Assembly: GCA_021030905.1 (NCBI GenBank)
Contig: JAGFMI010000006.1
Location: 186,001 to 250,000 of the forward strand
Source: Pyrenula massariospora
Taxonomy: Eukaryota > Ascomycota > Eurotiomycetes > Pyrenulales > Pyrenulaceae
Length of the DNA stretch: 64,000 nucleotides
Reading direction: 5' to 3'
A model generated the notes under the pieces. It ran no database searches and had not been told where the DNA came from. It worked only from the letters and a program-made list of their open reading frames with translations. A program made the position numbers and the translations under genes. Positions 36,601 through 47,593 of the stretch are shown here, one piece after another; positions within the stretch are counted from its first letter, which is position 1, and every line of letters begins with the position of its first letter.

Positions 36601-37768
36601 TGCCGTGGGCTGCTGATCTAGTGGAAGCTCGGGAAGGGCCATGGTTAATGACAGGCCGAGTTCGATGGCGTCCTTGAGCTCAAAGTACTCTGTACTTGGC
36701 GTGGAATGATTATTCACATCATGGATCATTGGACCGACTGGAGAAATCGAATTGAGGATATCCACTTGGTGATTTAGCAAATTTCCCCACGACCTTAAAA
36801 TATTTGACAGAGACTTACAGTTGTGTCCGGCTATGGATTGGAACTGGGAGATTGGTAGCTTATCTATTAGTGGCGAGTATACTCTTTTGAGGTCATCATT
36901 AAAAATTACAGTGCTGTTGAACTTGAATGGTAGGTGACCTCTACTAGAAGCCAAAACTTCAATCGTTTTGTCGAATAGGACACGTTGTTGACCACGAGAG
37001 GCTAAAGATGACTGTTCTAGCTGTGCAGATGTCGTGGTGAGTGCGCTCCCGGCGGCCAAGATGTCATATTCCGTGACGTTCTCAAATGGAAGATTTCCAT
37101 CCGTCAAAATCTCTCCGAAAAACCCGGAAATATCACCAGCTTCTCCCATCTGGAAGTTAGGAAAGGATAAGAGGCTATTAGTACGAAAGGGAATGTCGCT
37201 CGGGCTCTGCAATGGGGTCACAATAGAGACGCCCGCAGGGAGAGGCAAGATGCCTATGCAAAGCATGAGTGTAAAGTGCTACTATACGATATGCAAAAAT
37301 TCGCAGCTGAGGCAAGTTTTTTACCTGGTATTTTGCTTCTCGTGTCCCGCTTCAAATTTCTCTTGATCTCTTTCCTCACTTTACCAGGGGGAATGGGAAC
37401 TCCGTTGAAGTAAACATCACTTTTCCGATTTCTTCGAGCAACGATATGCTGATTTACGACGACCCAGTCTTGAGCCTTCATCTTCTTTCTCATTCCGAGT
37501 TCATCTCTCAGCTTTGTCTCGTAGGTAGACAGCCTTGAGAGCATTAGCCAGATATTACGCCCGAGACATGGCTTACTCGGAGAACTCACGGCACTCTAGG
37601 GAACCCATGCTGCTCCTCCATAGTTTTCTTCACCTCTTTGAGCGTCCTTCTCTCCACCTGGTATAAATGATTGAAAACCTCTCGATGCTGTTGCCATACA
37701 TCTTCTGAGGATGCGGAGGCTACGTTTTGGGAAAACGTTAAAGAAGAAGCCATTCCATGCGACACCAT
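33631..37768 (-). CDS. Clr5-domain ankyrin-repeat protein
   Basis: There are three exons: 37590-37768, 37325-37533 and 33631-37253 (introns of 56 and 71 bp), giving about 1336 aa; a second Met at 37753 is an equally good start. The N-terminus carries the fungal Clr5 domain (WQQHREVFNHLYQVERRTLK, then LRDELGMRKKMKAQDW). Yeast Clr5 acts in silencing, and many filamentous fungi fuse this domain to repeats, suggesting a DNA- or chromatin-linked scaffold. The rest has a helical middle and many ankyrin repeats, clearest from about residue 400 and near the C-terminus (LLLDHGADPN, LLAHGVEVNPP). The function is unknown. It is the longest non-PKS protein here. Confidence 0.83.
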
Positions 37769-40321
37769 TCACTCTGAAAGAATTCAACGTAAATAGGACT
37801 TAGGGTTGGATAATCGTGTAGTACAGAGCCAGAGTAAAAACGATTTAAACCACTATAATCGCCTGAGGCAAGGAACTGACGGAAAGTAGAAATTTGATGT
37901 GAGGCTGGAAGAGATAGCTGAAATCCATGAACAGTCCAATTTCTGGTGAATCGCCAATTTCTGGCCGCGGCATGACCCGCGTGAGGCTGCATCATGCCGA
38001 ACAAGTAGGGGTGGCGTTGACATTCCGACCTATCAAAAACGGCGTGGAGAGGCTAACCTCCTCGACACCGTCAGATCGGCATTTACGGCAAGGATAAACG
38101 ATAAGACAAGGCTGTGCACCATGTGAATAAGCCCCCTCACAGTCTTTGCCAGAATCTGTTCCAAAATCTGTTCCAGGATCTACTTACATCACCAAGCATA
38201 AAGCCAGCCATCTCTCTTGTCCAATTTCTACCGACAAACCAGAATTTGGATGGCTGCTGCTGTATTTAGGGCAGAAACCCGGCGATGGAGGCCCGTTCTG
38301 GACTTCCTCAAATGGCAACACATCTAACCGTGCATTGAAATTGTCTATTCCAACTCCATCAGTCGCCATTCCTCATCTTAATTTATGACTTTGTCAAATG
38401 AGGCCATCATCGGCCTCTGTGGTCTTATAATTATGTGTGCTCCCCTATTGGGACTCCTAATCCGTCTTGGAAGACTAATAAGACGGCAGAATTTGGACTG
38501 TAATGTTCCCCGTTGTACATCTTGAATTTATCCTGCTTTGCACTTGACTGACTTGATCGCAAACTGATTAGATCACGGCCTCACACAAGGTTCCGGTCTA
38601 TTAGTTCCCCAATCGACAGCCTTGGGTCTCGCTCGCTCTTATGATATCGAAGCACAGGCAGCTGTCAGCCTTGTCACTGTAAGAGTTCCCCCTCTGCTCC
38701 TATCTTGCAGGTCGTCGTTTAACTTTTGATGTGTAGCTGAAGCGAGATAGTATTGTGCTGAGCTGGAGTCATATGACGTAGATAAGCAATACACTACGCA
38801 TCTTTGGGATAACTCAAAGGGAAAATCAGAATCAGCTTTATTCTTCTATTCCCCTGAAATATCCATTGACTGAGACTGGATCAACGTGACAAGTGCAAGG
38901 GCTCTTCATACGCCATGGTCACGAGAATATCCATGACTGGCAAACACAGATCTTGTGTAAAGTGAGACTGTTACGCAAAGTTTTGGGCTTCATTACATCT
39001 ACAAGCCGCTAAGCCAAAGATTCTCTTCGATCAAAAGCCTCACTGTGGCTGTAACGAGTATTCCCCCCACCCGCTCAGCCAGAGTATCTAGACTTTAACA
39101 TGTCAATTATATAGTCTGGCGTCTTAAAACTGGCAGGTTGTAGTGGCTCGTCACACATCAATGGTCTTTGATGGCATCTTACCCATAGAGTCACTATTTG
39201 CGACTTAGCAGATAATAAAGCATTTTTACCTCGCCATGCGTCATACATCGCATTAACATCCCTGAATAAGAAGCATACCCACACAGGACAATGGCAACAA
39301 GAATTCCTTATCCCAACCCTTGAGCATACTCTTCCCGCAATCCTGTCCATTAAGACTTATGTAGGCCCCTTAGCGAGCAGCCACCATTGAAAAAGTTTAT
39401 ATCCAGGACCAGATCCTTATGGATGCTGCGTAAGCGGCCTCTCCCGTCGAAAAACCCCATCTAGTTGCATAGATACACGAACTCACGCAAAAAGTCGTCG
39501 CTCATCGCTCCTTGAGGTGGGTTATTTGCAAGAACGCTGCCGTGCAATCTACTGTGAGACTACGAAGTAGGATTTAATTGTCGAGCTCTAAGGCGTTGTT
39601 CTGGGGAAAACAGACGAGGCTTCAGCGGCTTCTGATAGAGATCAAACGCAAAGCGATCTAGATAGTGTTATAATGTCCGTATCCGGTCGAAGCTGGTATA
39701 ATGAACTAGGAATTCAATTTGTAAACGTGCATTCATTTTCAAGGGGCAGTACAGCTATACAAGCCAATCCAACACGATTTCTCAAGAATAATGAAATTCT
39801 CAGACTTCTACTTATGCACCACCTTATGAGAGGAGAAACCAGGAAATCACCAAGACGTCTCAACGCAAATGTGATCGGCGCTGCATGACCTGTGATCAGT
39901 ATCTTACTAGGGATATCCTGAAGAAACCTCTTCGGTCCGCTGATTCTCGTGTGCTGAGAGGCCATCAGCGGTACGTCTCGTCGTGCCATCTCTACGAGTG
40001 AACAAAAGCTACATAGGAAGTTTGATACCATAGAATGAGTGTAACAAATCCATTTGCCGAACAAACTAACAAGCTAATGAGCGTCCATTTTGACTCCCTC
40101 GACAAAGAATATTGGGGCGGCGTGGAAACTTAGAAGATAAAGCAACAGGACTAGGAAAATGGGCACGGATGAATCTGCCTTGGCCACAATGGCGCAAGAC
40201 CCCATTCTTTCCTCCAGACGCCGCCGTACTTGTTATGAGCTGAAGCCATCTTATCGTCGTGACCTCTATAGATTTAGTTAGAACGATTCAGAAAATTTGG
40301 GGATAGTAAAACCGACAGCTA
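37769..40321. other. Gene-poor spacer left of the RiPP locus
   Basis: This is 2.5 kb without a convincing gene. Frames of up to 116 codons (for example minus strand 39714-40064) have no recognised domain. It separates the ankyrin gene from the RiPP precursor and is a reasonable left boundary for that cluster. Confidence 0.4.
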
Positions 40322-41016
40322 TTATTCAGTGACTCCTTCATAGCTTGCCTTTTGGGGAGCACGCTTCTCCTCCGTCACACCTTCATAGCTGGCCTTTTGG
40401 GGAGCACGCTTTTCCTCGGTGACTCCTTCATAACTAGCCTTTTGAGGATCACGCTTCTCCGTAACACCTTCGTAACTTGCCTTTTGAGGAGCACGCTTTT
40501 CCTCGGTGACTCCTTCGTAGCTAGCTTTTTGAGGAGCACGTTTCTCCTCGGTAACACCCTCATAGCTCGCCTTCTGGGGCTCACGCTTCTCTGTCACACC
40601 CTCGTAGCTAGCCTTCTGGGGCTCACGCTTCTCGGTGACACCTTCATAGCTGGCCTTCTGAGGGGAGCGTTTCTCTGTTACGCCCTCATAGCTCGCCTTC
40701 TGGGGGGAACGTTTTTCCGTCACACCTTCGTAGCTCGCCTTCTGGGGCTCACGCTTCTCGGTGGTATCCCTGCGTTTGTTAGCTATCCCCTCCCAAGTGC
40801 CTAGAGAGCTTACCTCGTCCAGCCAGGGAACACGTCTCCTGACAACGCATCTCGAACTACATGACGTCTCAGCTTTTTTGGCCATTCCCATGGCTCGGGG
40901 GCATTAAGTCGCTCGAGCTCAGCTTCGAGGGCCTCACCAGAGAGCTCCGTAGGTACAGGAGAGGAGATGGCATTTGATGCTAGGGTAGCAGCTAGAAGGA
41001 CGGCGGTGAACTTCAT
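40322..41016 (-). CDS. Dikaritin-type RiPP precursor with ten Kex2-bounded repeats
   Basis: There are two exons, 40814-41016 and 40322-40769 (44-bp intron), giving 216 aa. The start is MKFTAVLLAATLASNAISS, a signal peptide cut near residue 19; a longer upstream frame to 41145 lacks this logic. Residues 20-74 form a leader with dibasic KKLRR (47-51). From about 75 to the end are ten repeats of KR-x-PQKASYEGVTE, where x is E, S, A or D; some carry an extra E before KR. KR is the Kex2 site, so processing should release ten nearly identical 12-13-residue peptides. This layout is that of UstA-type precursors of ustiloxin, phomopsin and asperipin. The neighbouring UstYa genes support it. The core identity is inferred. 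Confidence 0.9.
40323..40754 (-). repeat. Ten tandem 42/45-bp coding repeats
   Basis: The DNA of the precursor repeats is ten tandem units of 42 or 45 bp. Codon-level differences are mainly synonymous, while the protein varies only at the residue after KR and at an optional Glu. This indicates concerted evolution or selection on the peptide. Confidence 0.9.
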
Positions 41017-42272
41017 ATTGCTACAGATTCGGCCTTTGACTCCAAGTAGAGACAGAAGAGAACCAACGATAGAGACCTTGGGGAAGCGAAGGAAGAGAAT
41101 GAGCCAAATAGTGAAAGAGAAACGGTTGGTGAAAGGGGCTTGCATGAAGAGCTCAGCGGCTCTTTAAGAGTTGTAGACATGTATGCTGCGAGTAGAAGTC
41201 CACATACGCTTGTATGTGACGGTCATGCACGGTCTTCGGCAATCCGAGCACTGAGCATGTCTCTGAATTTTTGCAATTGCTTACTCTTAACACGATATCC
41301 TGGTTACAATGCGCTTCTATGCACTAAGCAGGTGTTCGAGGTAAACCTAATGCCGAGAACAAGCGAAAATCACACCATTCTATCCACATAATGCGGGAAA
41401 CGCGTCCAATGATGCATGCACGCTATCAAAGTCAGACTGATATATGCAAGCCTGAGAAATCTCACTACCTAATTTGGTCGAATGCTCGATCGGAGAAGTC
41501 TAGATGTCAGGACAGGCGGTCAACTATGACAGCCAATCAAGGAAGGTCTTCGGGCGTCTTCAATGGTTTCAATAAGAGCCGTGGCCAAAGTCAAAACGCC
41601 ACCACGTAAGACGTTGGATCAAATTCCATAAAATGAGCTTTTTGAAGATCTTGCGAAGACCTACGGACTCGCCGACGCTTTGAAGACATTCGCGTTCGTA
41701 GTTAGCGTGGAACGCGACAAATGCCAAGACTAAATAGGAAGTGGGGGCGGTAGGGGTGGTGGGGCGGATGACTCTCTCCACCGGCGGAAACCGCCGACGT
41801 CCCGACTTCCGCCACGAGGCCGGGTTTTGACCACGTGGCGGGAAACATGGTTGGTTCTCCGCTTATGCCAGAACCGAATTGAGGGATGTTGAAACCTCAA
41901 ACAGGCCGAAATGCCCTAAGGTCTGCAGGATTAGGTGCACCTAGGCGCACCCCAGCAGCGGACGACCCCTGAGTCAGCACTATCCCACCGCCTCCGCCCT
42001 TCAATCTTCTCTTGATGTGCTTGGCAGAGGCGTGCGTGGCCTTCGGCTGATGGCAGTCATTGATATCTGACAGGTCAATGGAGTCTTAGCTCAGAAATAC
42101 TGCGAAATACAGTATGAAATCATATTTTATGAATTACGTTTCGCGTCTAAGTATTACGACATTTACTGTCTAGATCGAGAGATGCCAAGCCGCAGAAGAT
42201 GACTGTTTCGTTCCCTTCTCGAGCTTAAGCGATCTAAGCTGTTGCTTTCTCTGCTTTCTACGTGACATCAAG
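41017..42272. promoter_or_regulatory. Divergent promoter between RiPP precursor and b561 gene
   Basis: This 1.26-kb region contains two conspicuous palindromes. CGGCGGAAACCGCCG at 41782-41796 is a perfect inverted repeat (6-bp arms, 3-bp spacer) that includes CGG-N3-CCG, the sort of site bound by Zn2Cys6 dimers. AGGTGCACCT is at 41933-41942. A CACGTG E-box core is nearby, within about 41830-41842. Binding is inferred only from pattern. Confidence 0.4.
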
Positions 42273-43730
42273 ATGTTCTTTTTTCTACTGCTTTCTGCTT
42301 GTGTCTGCTCTAGCTACTCGTCACCTGTGCAATTCTGCCGGACAGACCCTGAAGCGGGCACAGATCTATGTCTTGCATTGGCAACATTTCGCAACTCATC
42401 TAATAATGCGATAGACTACTATCTACACATGTCATCCAAATTCGAAGATCGAAATGGTTATTCTGCGTTTGGCACGGGTCCGACTATGGATGGGGCACTG
42501 ATGTTTGTTTTTTATCCGGGGGAGAATGATGGCGGTAAGTGGCGGCTTCAAAGCATTTAGAACTAAGATTGATCATAGTTAGATTTGACAGTCAGCCTAC
42601 GAACCACAAAGTAGCTTGTAAAACAATATTCTCCTAAGCTATTGCTGATCCAGGACAGTCTCCACTACCCACCTCAGGAGGCAGATTTTCCTCCCGAATA
42701 TATGATTCTTCACACTCAAGTCGACGATTATCATAGTGTAGATCTTGTCTGCTATAGTTGCGAGACTTGGACTGGAAATAGTCCATCCGTGACATCGAAA
42801 AGCCAACCATGGATCTTCGCACACAACTACAACCTTCAGATGAAGTCGGCGAATGCGGGTAAGCCGCTGGCTTTACATACGGATTATGGTGAGTTCAACG
42901 AGCTGAATGAATGGAATGGCTGATTTACCTTTGAGAGATACCTTTCCACTCGACATGACACTGAGCTTCTCAGAATCTGCTGAGCCCTCAGCGCCAGCAC
43001 TGGTAGAGAATGGCCGTAAGTCAACCGGAGTTGCAAACCCAGAAAGGGCACAACTTTCACAAGCAGAGATCATCAAGCTTCATGGGTCCTTAATGGGAAT
43101 ATCCTTTGGTTTGCTTTTGCCTTCGGGAATAGCTGCGATCCGAAGTGGCACTAGGCTGGCATTTACAGTGCATTGGACAATCCAGGGCTTGTCGACCGTT
43201 TTCTGCCTCGGAGGGCTTGCCTTGGCAGTCTCATCTTTGCCCATCACTGAGGTAGCATGAATCGAATGTAACATACGTCTTGGAAAGCTAATGATTTCTA
43301 GTTTCATGGTGCTGTTGGAGCGCACAAGCAGATTGGTCTATGCGTTGTATTTCTTGCCTGCGTACAGTTAGTATTAGGAGTCTGGCATCACATGAGGTAT
43401 TTGGAAAATCTTCGGCCGACATGGATGTTAAAATGCCATCGATACCTCGGATCTTCAGTGTTGATTGCTGGGTGGGTTGATGGAAGTCTGTAAGTCAGTC
43501 TAGCAGCAAACCCATAGCATTTTGAATAATTATTCTCTAGCGGCTTGTATCTTGGAAGAGCGACTATGGCTGAAAAAATATCATGGGGAGCTCTACTAGT
43601 CTGTGCAACCGTTTTCATGGGACAAATCAAGCGAATTTGCGGAATTGTCGGAAGGAACGGCGATACTTTGGATTATATGCAGGTGGAAGATGATGAGACT
43701 GTGTGCTTGGCTGAAGAATATAACCCTTGA
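42273..43730 (+). CDS. DOMON / cytochrome b561 membrane protein
   Basis: There are six exons: 42273-42534, a 19-nt exon 42592-42610, 42659-42888, 42938-43251, 43302-43489 and 43541-43730, giving 400 aa in frame. A signal peptide (MFFFLLLSACVCSSYSS) leads to a CDH-cytochrome/DOMON-like domain with ALMFVFYPGEND and CYSCETW. Then come b561-type helices with His residues in the right places: IIKLHGSLMGISFGLLLPSG, FTVHWTIQ, FHGAVGAHKQIG and HHMRYLENLR. Such proteins carry electrons across a membrane to extracytosolic acceptors such as iron or copper. Its place between RiPP genes suggests it might supply electrons to metal-dependent UstYa oxidases; this is inference. The middle of exon 4 contains a possible further in-frame 51-bp intron. 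Confidence 0.78.
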
Positions 43731-43936
43731 AAAGACGAAATGCTCTTCTGTCTGCTCCACTTAGACATAGCGAGAAAGAGGTCTCTTAGCTTTGCCACGT
43801 CCTCATTCAAAAAAGCACTGGTGAAGATCTCCCCTGTGACTGGACAGCTTATCGTGTTCACACCAAAATTTCAATTATCATTACACTCATAACCTCAATC
43901 GGCTTTTAGCTTTGTTTTCGTGCCTTGAAAGCCATC

Positions 43937-44922
43937 TCAATGTATTTCGACGTTGAGATAGTCCGGTGGAATGACAGGAAGCCCATAAGGGAAGTCCTGA
44001 ATTCCATAGACCTGATGGTCTTGCACCCACTGCGCAGTTTTTCCGTAGTTTCTACACTTCTGTGGTGACGTCCATGGTACCAGATGATCCTCAATGACTT
44101 CGTAGACAATAGGTGTGAGATCACTCCAACACATTAGTATGAGCCTGAGAGAATTAATGCAGTGGTCTAAATGGGCCCGAGACACCTTTTCCCCTTCGCT
44201 AAAAGAATCGATCGAGCTGAGGTTCAAATTGTCCCTGTAGATGTACTGCCGGATCATGTTCAGACAATGGATCTGATGTGCCCCCTCGAAAAGACCCCCG
44301 ACTCCACCCCCTTGCCCATCTGGCACAGGGCGGAAATCTCCGCTCAAGGAAGATTTGTTCAACAAGGACAACTTGTCCAAAGGAACATCGAAAGCTCCAT
44401 CTAACAAAATCAGCGTCCTTCTTTTCGAGCGTCGACCAAGCACTTACACTCCCAGAGATCGCTCCAGGCATTCTCGATTCTAGGATTGGTTCGGCCGCTG
44501 TAGACGTCGGGCTGAAAGCCGCTGCGAGCAGTCGTCCAGTAGTGTTCGACAGCTTCAAGCAGTGGACCTAGCCCCATTGTTAGATGTGATTTGAAATTCT
44601 CATAAGTGTATAGAAAGAATGTCGCGGCATTGAACGTACTATAAGGGTACATGAAATGCAAACATTCTTGATCGCAGGGAAGCTGACCATACGATCGGAT
44701 CACGAATGCTAAAGACGCTACAAGTTGAAGTATAGCCAATCCAAGTAAAAGATACGAGAATCGCTCTGCTGGACACCATAGCTTCTTAGGCGAACTTTGA
44801 ATTGTAGCATCTTCGAGAAGCCCATGCTCCTTGTCGTGAAGAAGGAGCTGGGTGTCGTCGGTAGAGACCTGAATGTATTGAGTAGCCAAAGGATTAGCAT
44901 AAAGCCGCTGCATTAAGTCCAT
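43937..44922 (-). CDS. UstYa-family (DUF3328) oxidase, canonical
   Basis: There are two exons, 44448-44922 and 43937-44400 (47-bp intron), giving 312 aa. One membrane segment (FSYLLLGLAILQLVASLAFVI, about 54-74) leaves the C-terminal domain in the lumen. Both signature motifs are intact: HQIHC (200-204) and HLDHC (235-239), the presumed metal or cofactor ligands. WEYGAFDVPLDKL and the end WVQDHQVYGIQD match the family. In ustiloxin and asperipin-2a pathways UstYa/Yb proteins install the Tyr-ether macrocycle; other members hydroxylate or chlorinate peptides. The gene diverges from the next UstYa gene, sharing a ~490-bp promoter, which implies co-regulation. Confidence 0.9.
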
Positions 44923-45415
44923 TGCATGTCGTGAGGATGTGAACTTTGATCACAGAAACAATTATATTGTTCTATGAGGTTTAGATGTTTTGTAACAATT
45001 GTTACGAGATACGAATAATACTGACTGTCGTGTGTACTGTTATACGTATTGTAAACGCCACTTTTACGCTTGCAGTATTATTTGGCCGGTACCCGCTAAC
45101 TTAAAAGCGACATACCTCTTTCTACCATTCAGCGGTCTTTCTGCATGATTTGATGCCGCGTCGACCCGGGATCTTCAAACACACTACTATTCAATGACAC
45201 TCTCACAAGCCGTGGCGCTCATGTCGTGTGATTATGGGTGCATATGCAACAGCTCGCTCTGCTACCCGAAGGGTCTTTCCGACCTTATACGAGCCGTTCA
45301 ACGCCCCACTATACAATAATGCAACAGCTTCGCTTGAGATCAATGCATTCTTTAGGGTCCCTCGTAGGCGTTCCCCCGGCTTGATCTTCTCCCTCCTTAC
45401 TCACATCTCATCAAC
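44923..45415. promoter_or_regulatory. Shared promoter of two divergent UstYa genes
   Basis: The 493 bp between the two start codons must hold both promoters. No certain regulator site was identified. Confidence 0.4.
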
Positions 45416-46197
45416 ATGGCCGAGAAGCTGACGCCTTCGGACAGCAGAGCCGTAACCTCTCGCTTGAGAACATCTGCCGCTCTTGGTATCAGCCTACTTT
45501 CATTGCTCGTATTATCTCTGGCTCCCACATTTCCAAGTGAGGCTTCCTGCCTCACCGCCTTGTCCGGGGTATCCATAGCAGGCGTTCCAGTTCATCTGCA
45601 TTGGGAGACATTCCGTAACGACTTTGCGCAACACTCCAAGTACCGAGGAAGTCCAACCCCGGACATAGAGCGAAAATGGTCCGAGCTCGCGAGAGGTGAC
45701 TTCCTCCCCGCTAATACCTCGTGGGTCGTTCGCTGACAGCGGCAGTGCAACTCTTTCCCCTCCCAGCCCGCGGTGCTGCCGTCCAAAGACTTCCAAGCTC
45801 GAAGACCTGGGCGAGCGTTACACAAGCTGGACACGCGTCAGACGGCAGGAGTCCTCCAGAGGTTTTGCTTGCTTCCATGTCTATTCAACACCAGTTCGCT
45901 TGCCTCAATCTCATCCGTCAGCACACTTACCGTGAGGAATATGACTATTCGCAGTTGCCCACCTTTAGTGGAACAGAGGACGAGACTATGAATCGGTTCG
46001 ATGCATGTGTCCAGATGCTGCGGGAAACTATCATGTGCCATGCCGACACGACGCCTTATCTGGCGACGCTGACTGGCCGGCCAGATTTTGATACTCTACA
46101 TCATTGTAAGGATTTTGAAGCGATTAAAGAGTGGCTGGGGGAGAATGAAGTTATTGAGACGAGAGATATAGAAGAAATAACGGGTTCTAGGAAGTAG
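45416..46197 (+). CDS. UstYa-family protein with degenerate motifs
   Basis: There are two exons, 45416-45695 and 45740-46197 (44-bp intron), giving 245 aa. A membrane anchor occupies about residues 21-38 (AALGISLLSLLVLSLAP). The family fold is clear from ACLNLIRQHTYREEYDYSQL and the C-terminal WLGENEVIETRDIE, but the two metal motifs are altered. The first is HQFAC (144-148), lacking the second His, and the second is RFDAC (179-183), lacking both His. It also has an unusual region between anchor and motif 1. It may be a non-catalytic partner of the divergent canonical UstYa protein, since known pathways use UstYa/UstYb pairs. Loss of function is the alternative. Confidence 0.82.
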
Positions 46198-46274
46198 CGG
46201 GCACATTTGTGATATACGTGCACAGATCTATGTGATAGCTAAGACATTGAAATGCAATTCATTCGTTGAATCTT

Positions 46275-47593
46275 TCAATCCCCGCTCTTCGCCATCCGCC
46301 AGAAAGCCAAGAGCATAACGATCATAGAAATGACGCCTTCGAAAGGGTTGTCTATGATCAACCACCGGATCCTCCAGTATTTTTCACCAAATTCGGGCCC
46401 TGTGCCATCAAAACTCAGCGCCCAAAGATTCAGTGCAAGTACGGAGATAGAGAAAGTCGCGACCAGCATTCCAAGTGTCCGTTCAATCCTAGACATCTCA
46501 ACGCAGCTCTTGCGAACTACATAGCCAAGTATTGCCAGAGTCATAGCCACCATCGTTCCCAAAGCAGCAGATAAAGCAGCGGGGAGTCTAGACTCTGCGC
46601 TCACGTTGAGATCCACAAAGACAGCATATGTGTAGATCGATAGAGCAGAAATGGCACCAGCCTGCACTGCTCGTAGTGCGACCTTTGGGCGGATCTCGGT
46701 TCCGTACTCCGCCCATCGATTCTGGACAAAATAGAAGGCGAGCATTAGCCGGAGGACTTGCAAAACGTGAGCCGTAATTGCAACTTCCCATGCGATTGAT
46801 TGCCAGACGGACACAGAAAGCCACTTCAGAGACACGGTTGCGAGTTCTGCCAGAATGAGTGCTACCACCAACGGTTCTGGAAAGAAGTTGCGTTCCAGCA
46901 AAAACTGGATCCATATGATGACAAAAGCAACTAAAAGATAGAAATGAACCCCCTGAAACCCCGCAGCCTGTACCCGAAAAGCTGGCGCTGGGGATCCGCT
47001 CTCAAAAGTCCTCATCCTCGCCGTAAAGTCCGTCCCCGGATCTGAGGTGATGGCCGCGCAGTAGTATCCGTCCGCGGATACCGTGTAGTAAAGATCATGC
47101 GGTAGCGTGAGGTTGACGAACTTCGAGACAACGGGTACTTTCGCGGTCTGCAGGGCGGGCGTGTCGTCGATGTACAGCCCGACTTGGCCGTCGCCGCAGC
47201 GGTGCTGTTGGTACAGGGCCGTGGAGCATAGGGTTTCGATCTAGATGTCCAGCATTGGTTTTTGAGCGAGTAAGAATGAGGATGATTTGGGGATACCTTT
47301 AGACCTGTGGCGAGTGCTCTGTCGTTGAATTCGAAGATCGTCACGCCTATGATGGGCCTGGCGATGGGCTCTGGGTTCTTCTCAATGGATATTGTGATTG
47401 AGGACCGCTGTGTTGGGCTGAATGTGGGAACGCCTCGCATGGGCGCGCATTGCTGGGGGATGAAGTTATTCTTTGGGGCATTAGAATCTTAGAAAGTCAA
47501 ATTGTAGAGTTCTCCTACAAGAATGAAGTCCTCGGTTGCTGCTAGTGCGGTGAATGCTAGCACTAAAGTCAAGAGGGGTGGAGGGAAAGCCAT
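46275..47593 (-). CDS. Seven-TM protein, GPR107/Ptm1-like, with an in-frame stop near the 5' end
   Basis: Exons are 47297-47593 (or from Met 47440) and 46275-47240 (56-bp intron). A lumenal N-terminal domain precedes seven hydrophobic helices, beginning HFYLLVAFVIIWIQFLLE and ending GVISMIVMLLAFWRM. This is the layout of fungal Ptm1/GPR107-type proteins of the Golgi; family assignment is moderate. A good signal peptide starts at 47593 (MAFPPPLLTLVLAFTALAA) in the same frame, but a TAA lies at 47489-47491 and no in-frame intron removes it. So either translation starts at 47440 without a signal peptide, an unseen splice exists, or the gene carries a nonsense change. Its presence in the cluster may be incidental or linked to secretory-pathway traffic. 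Confidence 0.6.

Noticed and set aside
40323-40754. CRISPR-like array of regularly spaced repeats
   Set aside because: The units are contiguous coding repeats with no unique spacers, in a eukaryotic gene.
40352-40804. A 150-codon plus-strand repetitive frame (LLGSTLFLGD-like repeats)
   Set aside because: It is the antisense reading of the precursor's tandem repeats. The minus-strand product has a signal peptide, a proper intron and Kex2 sites.
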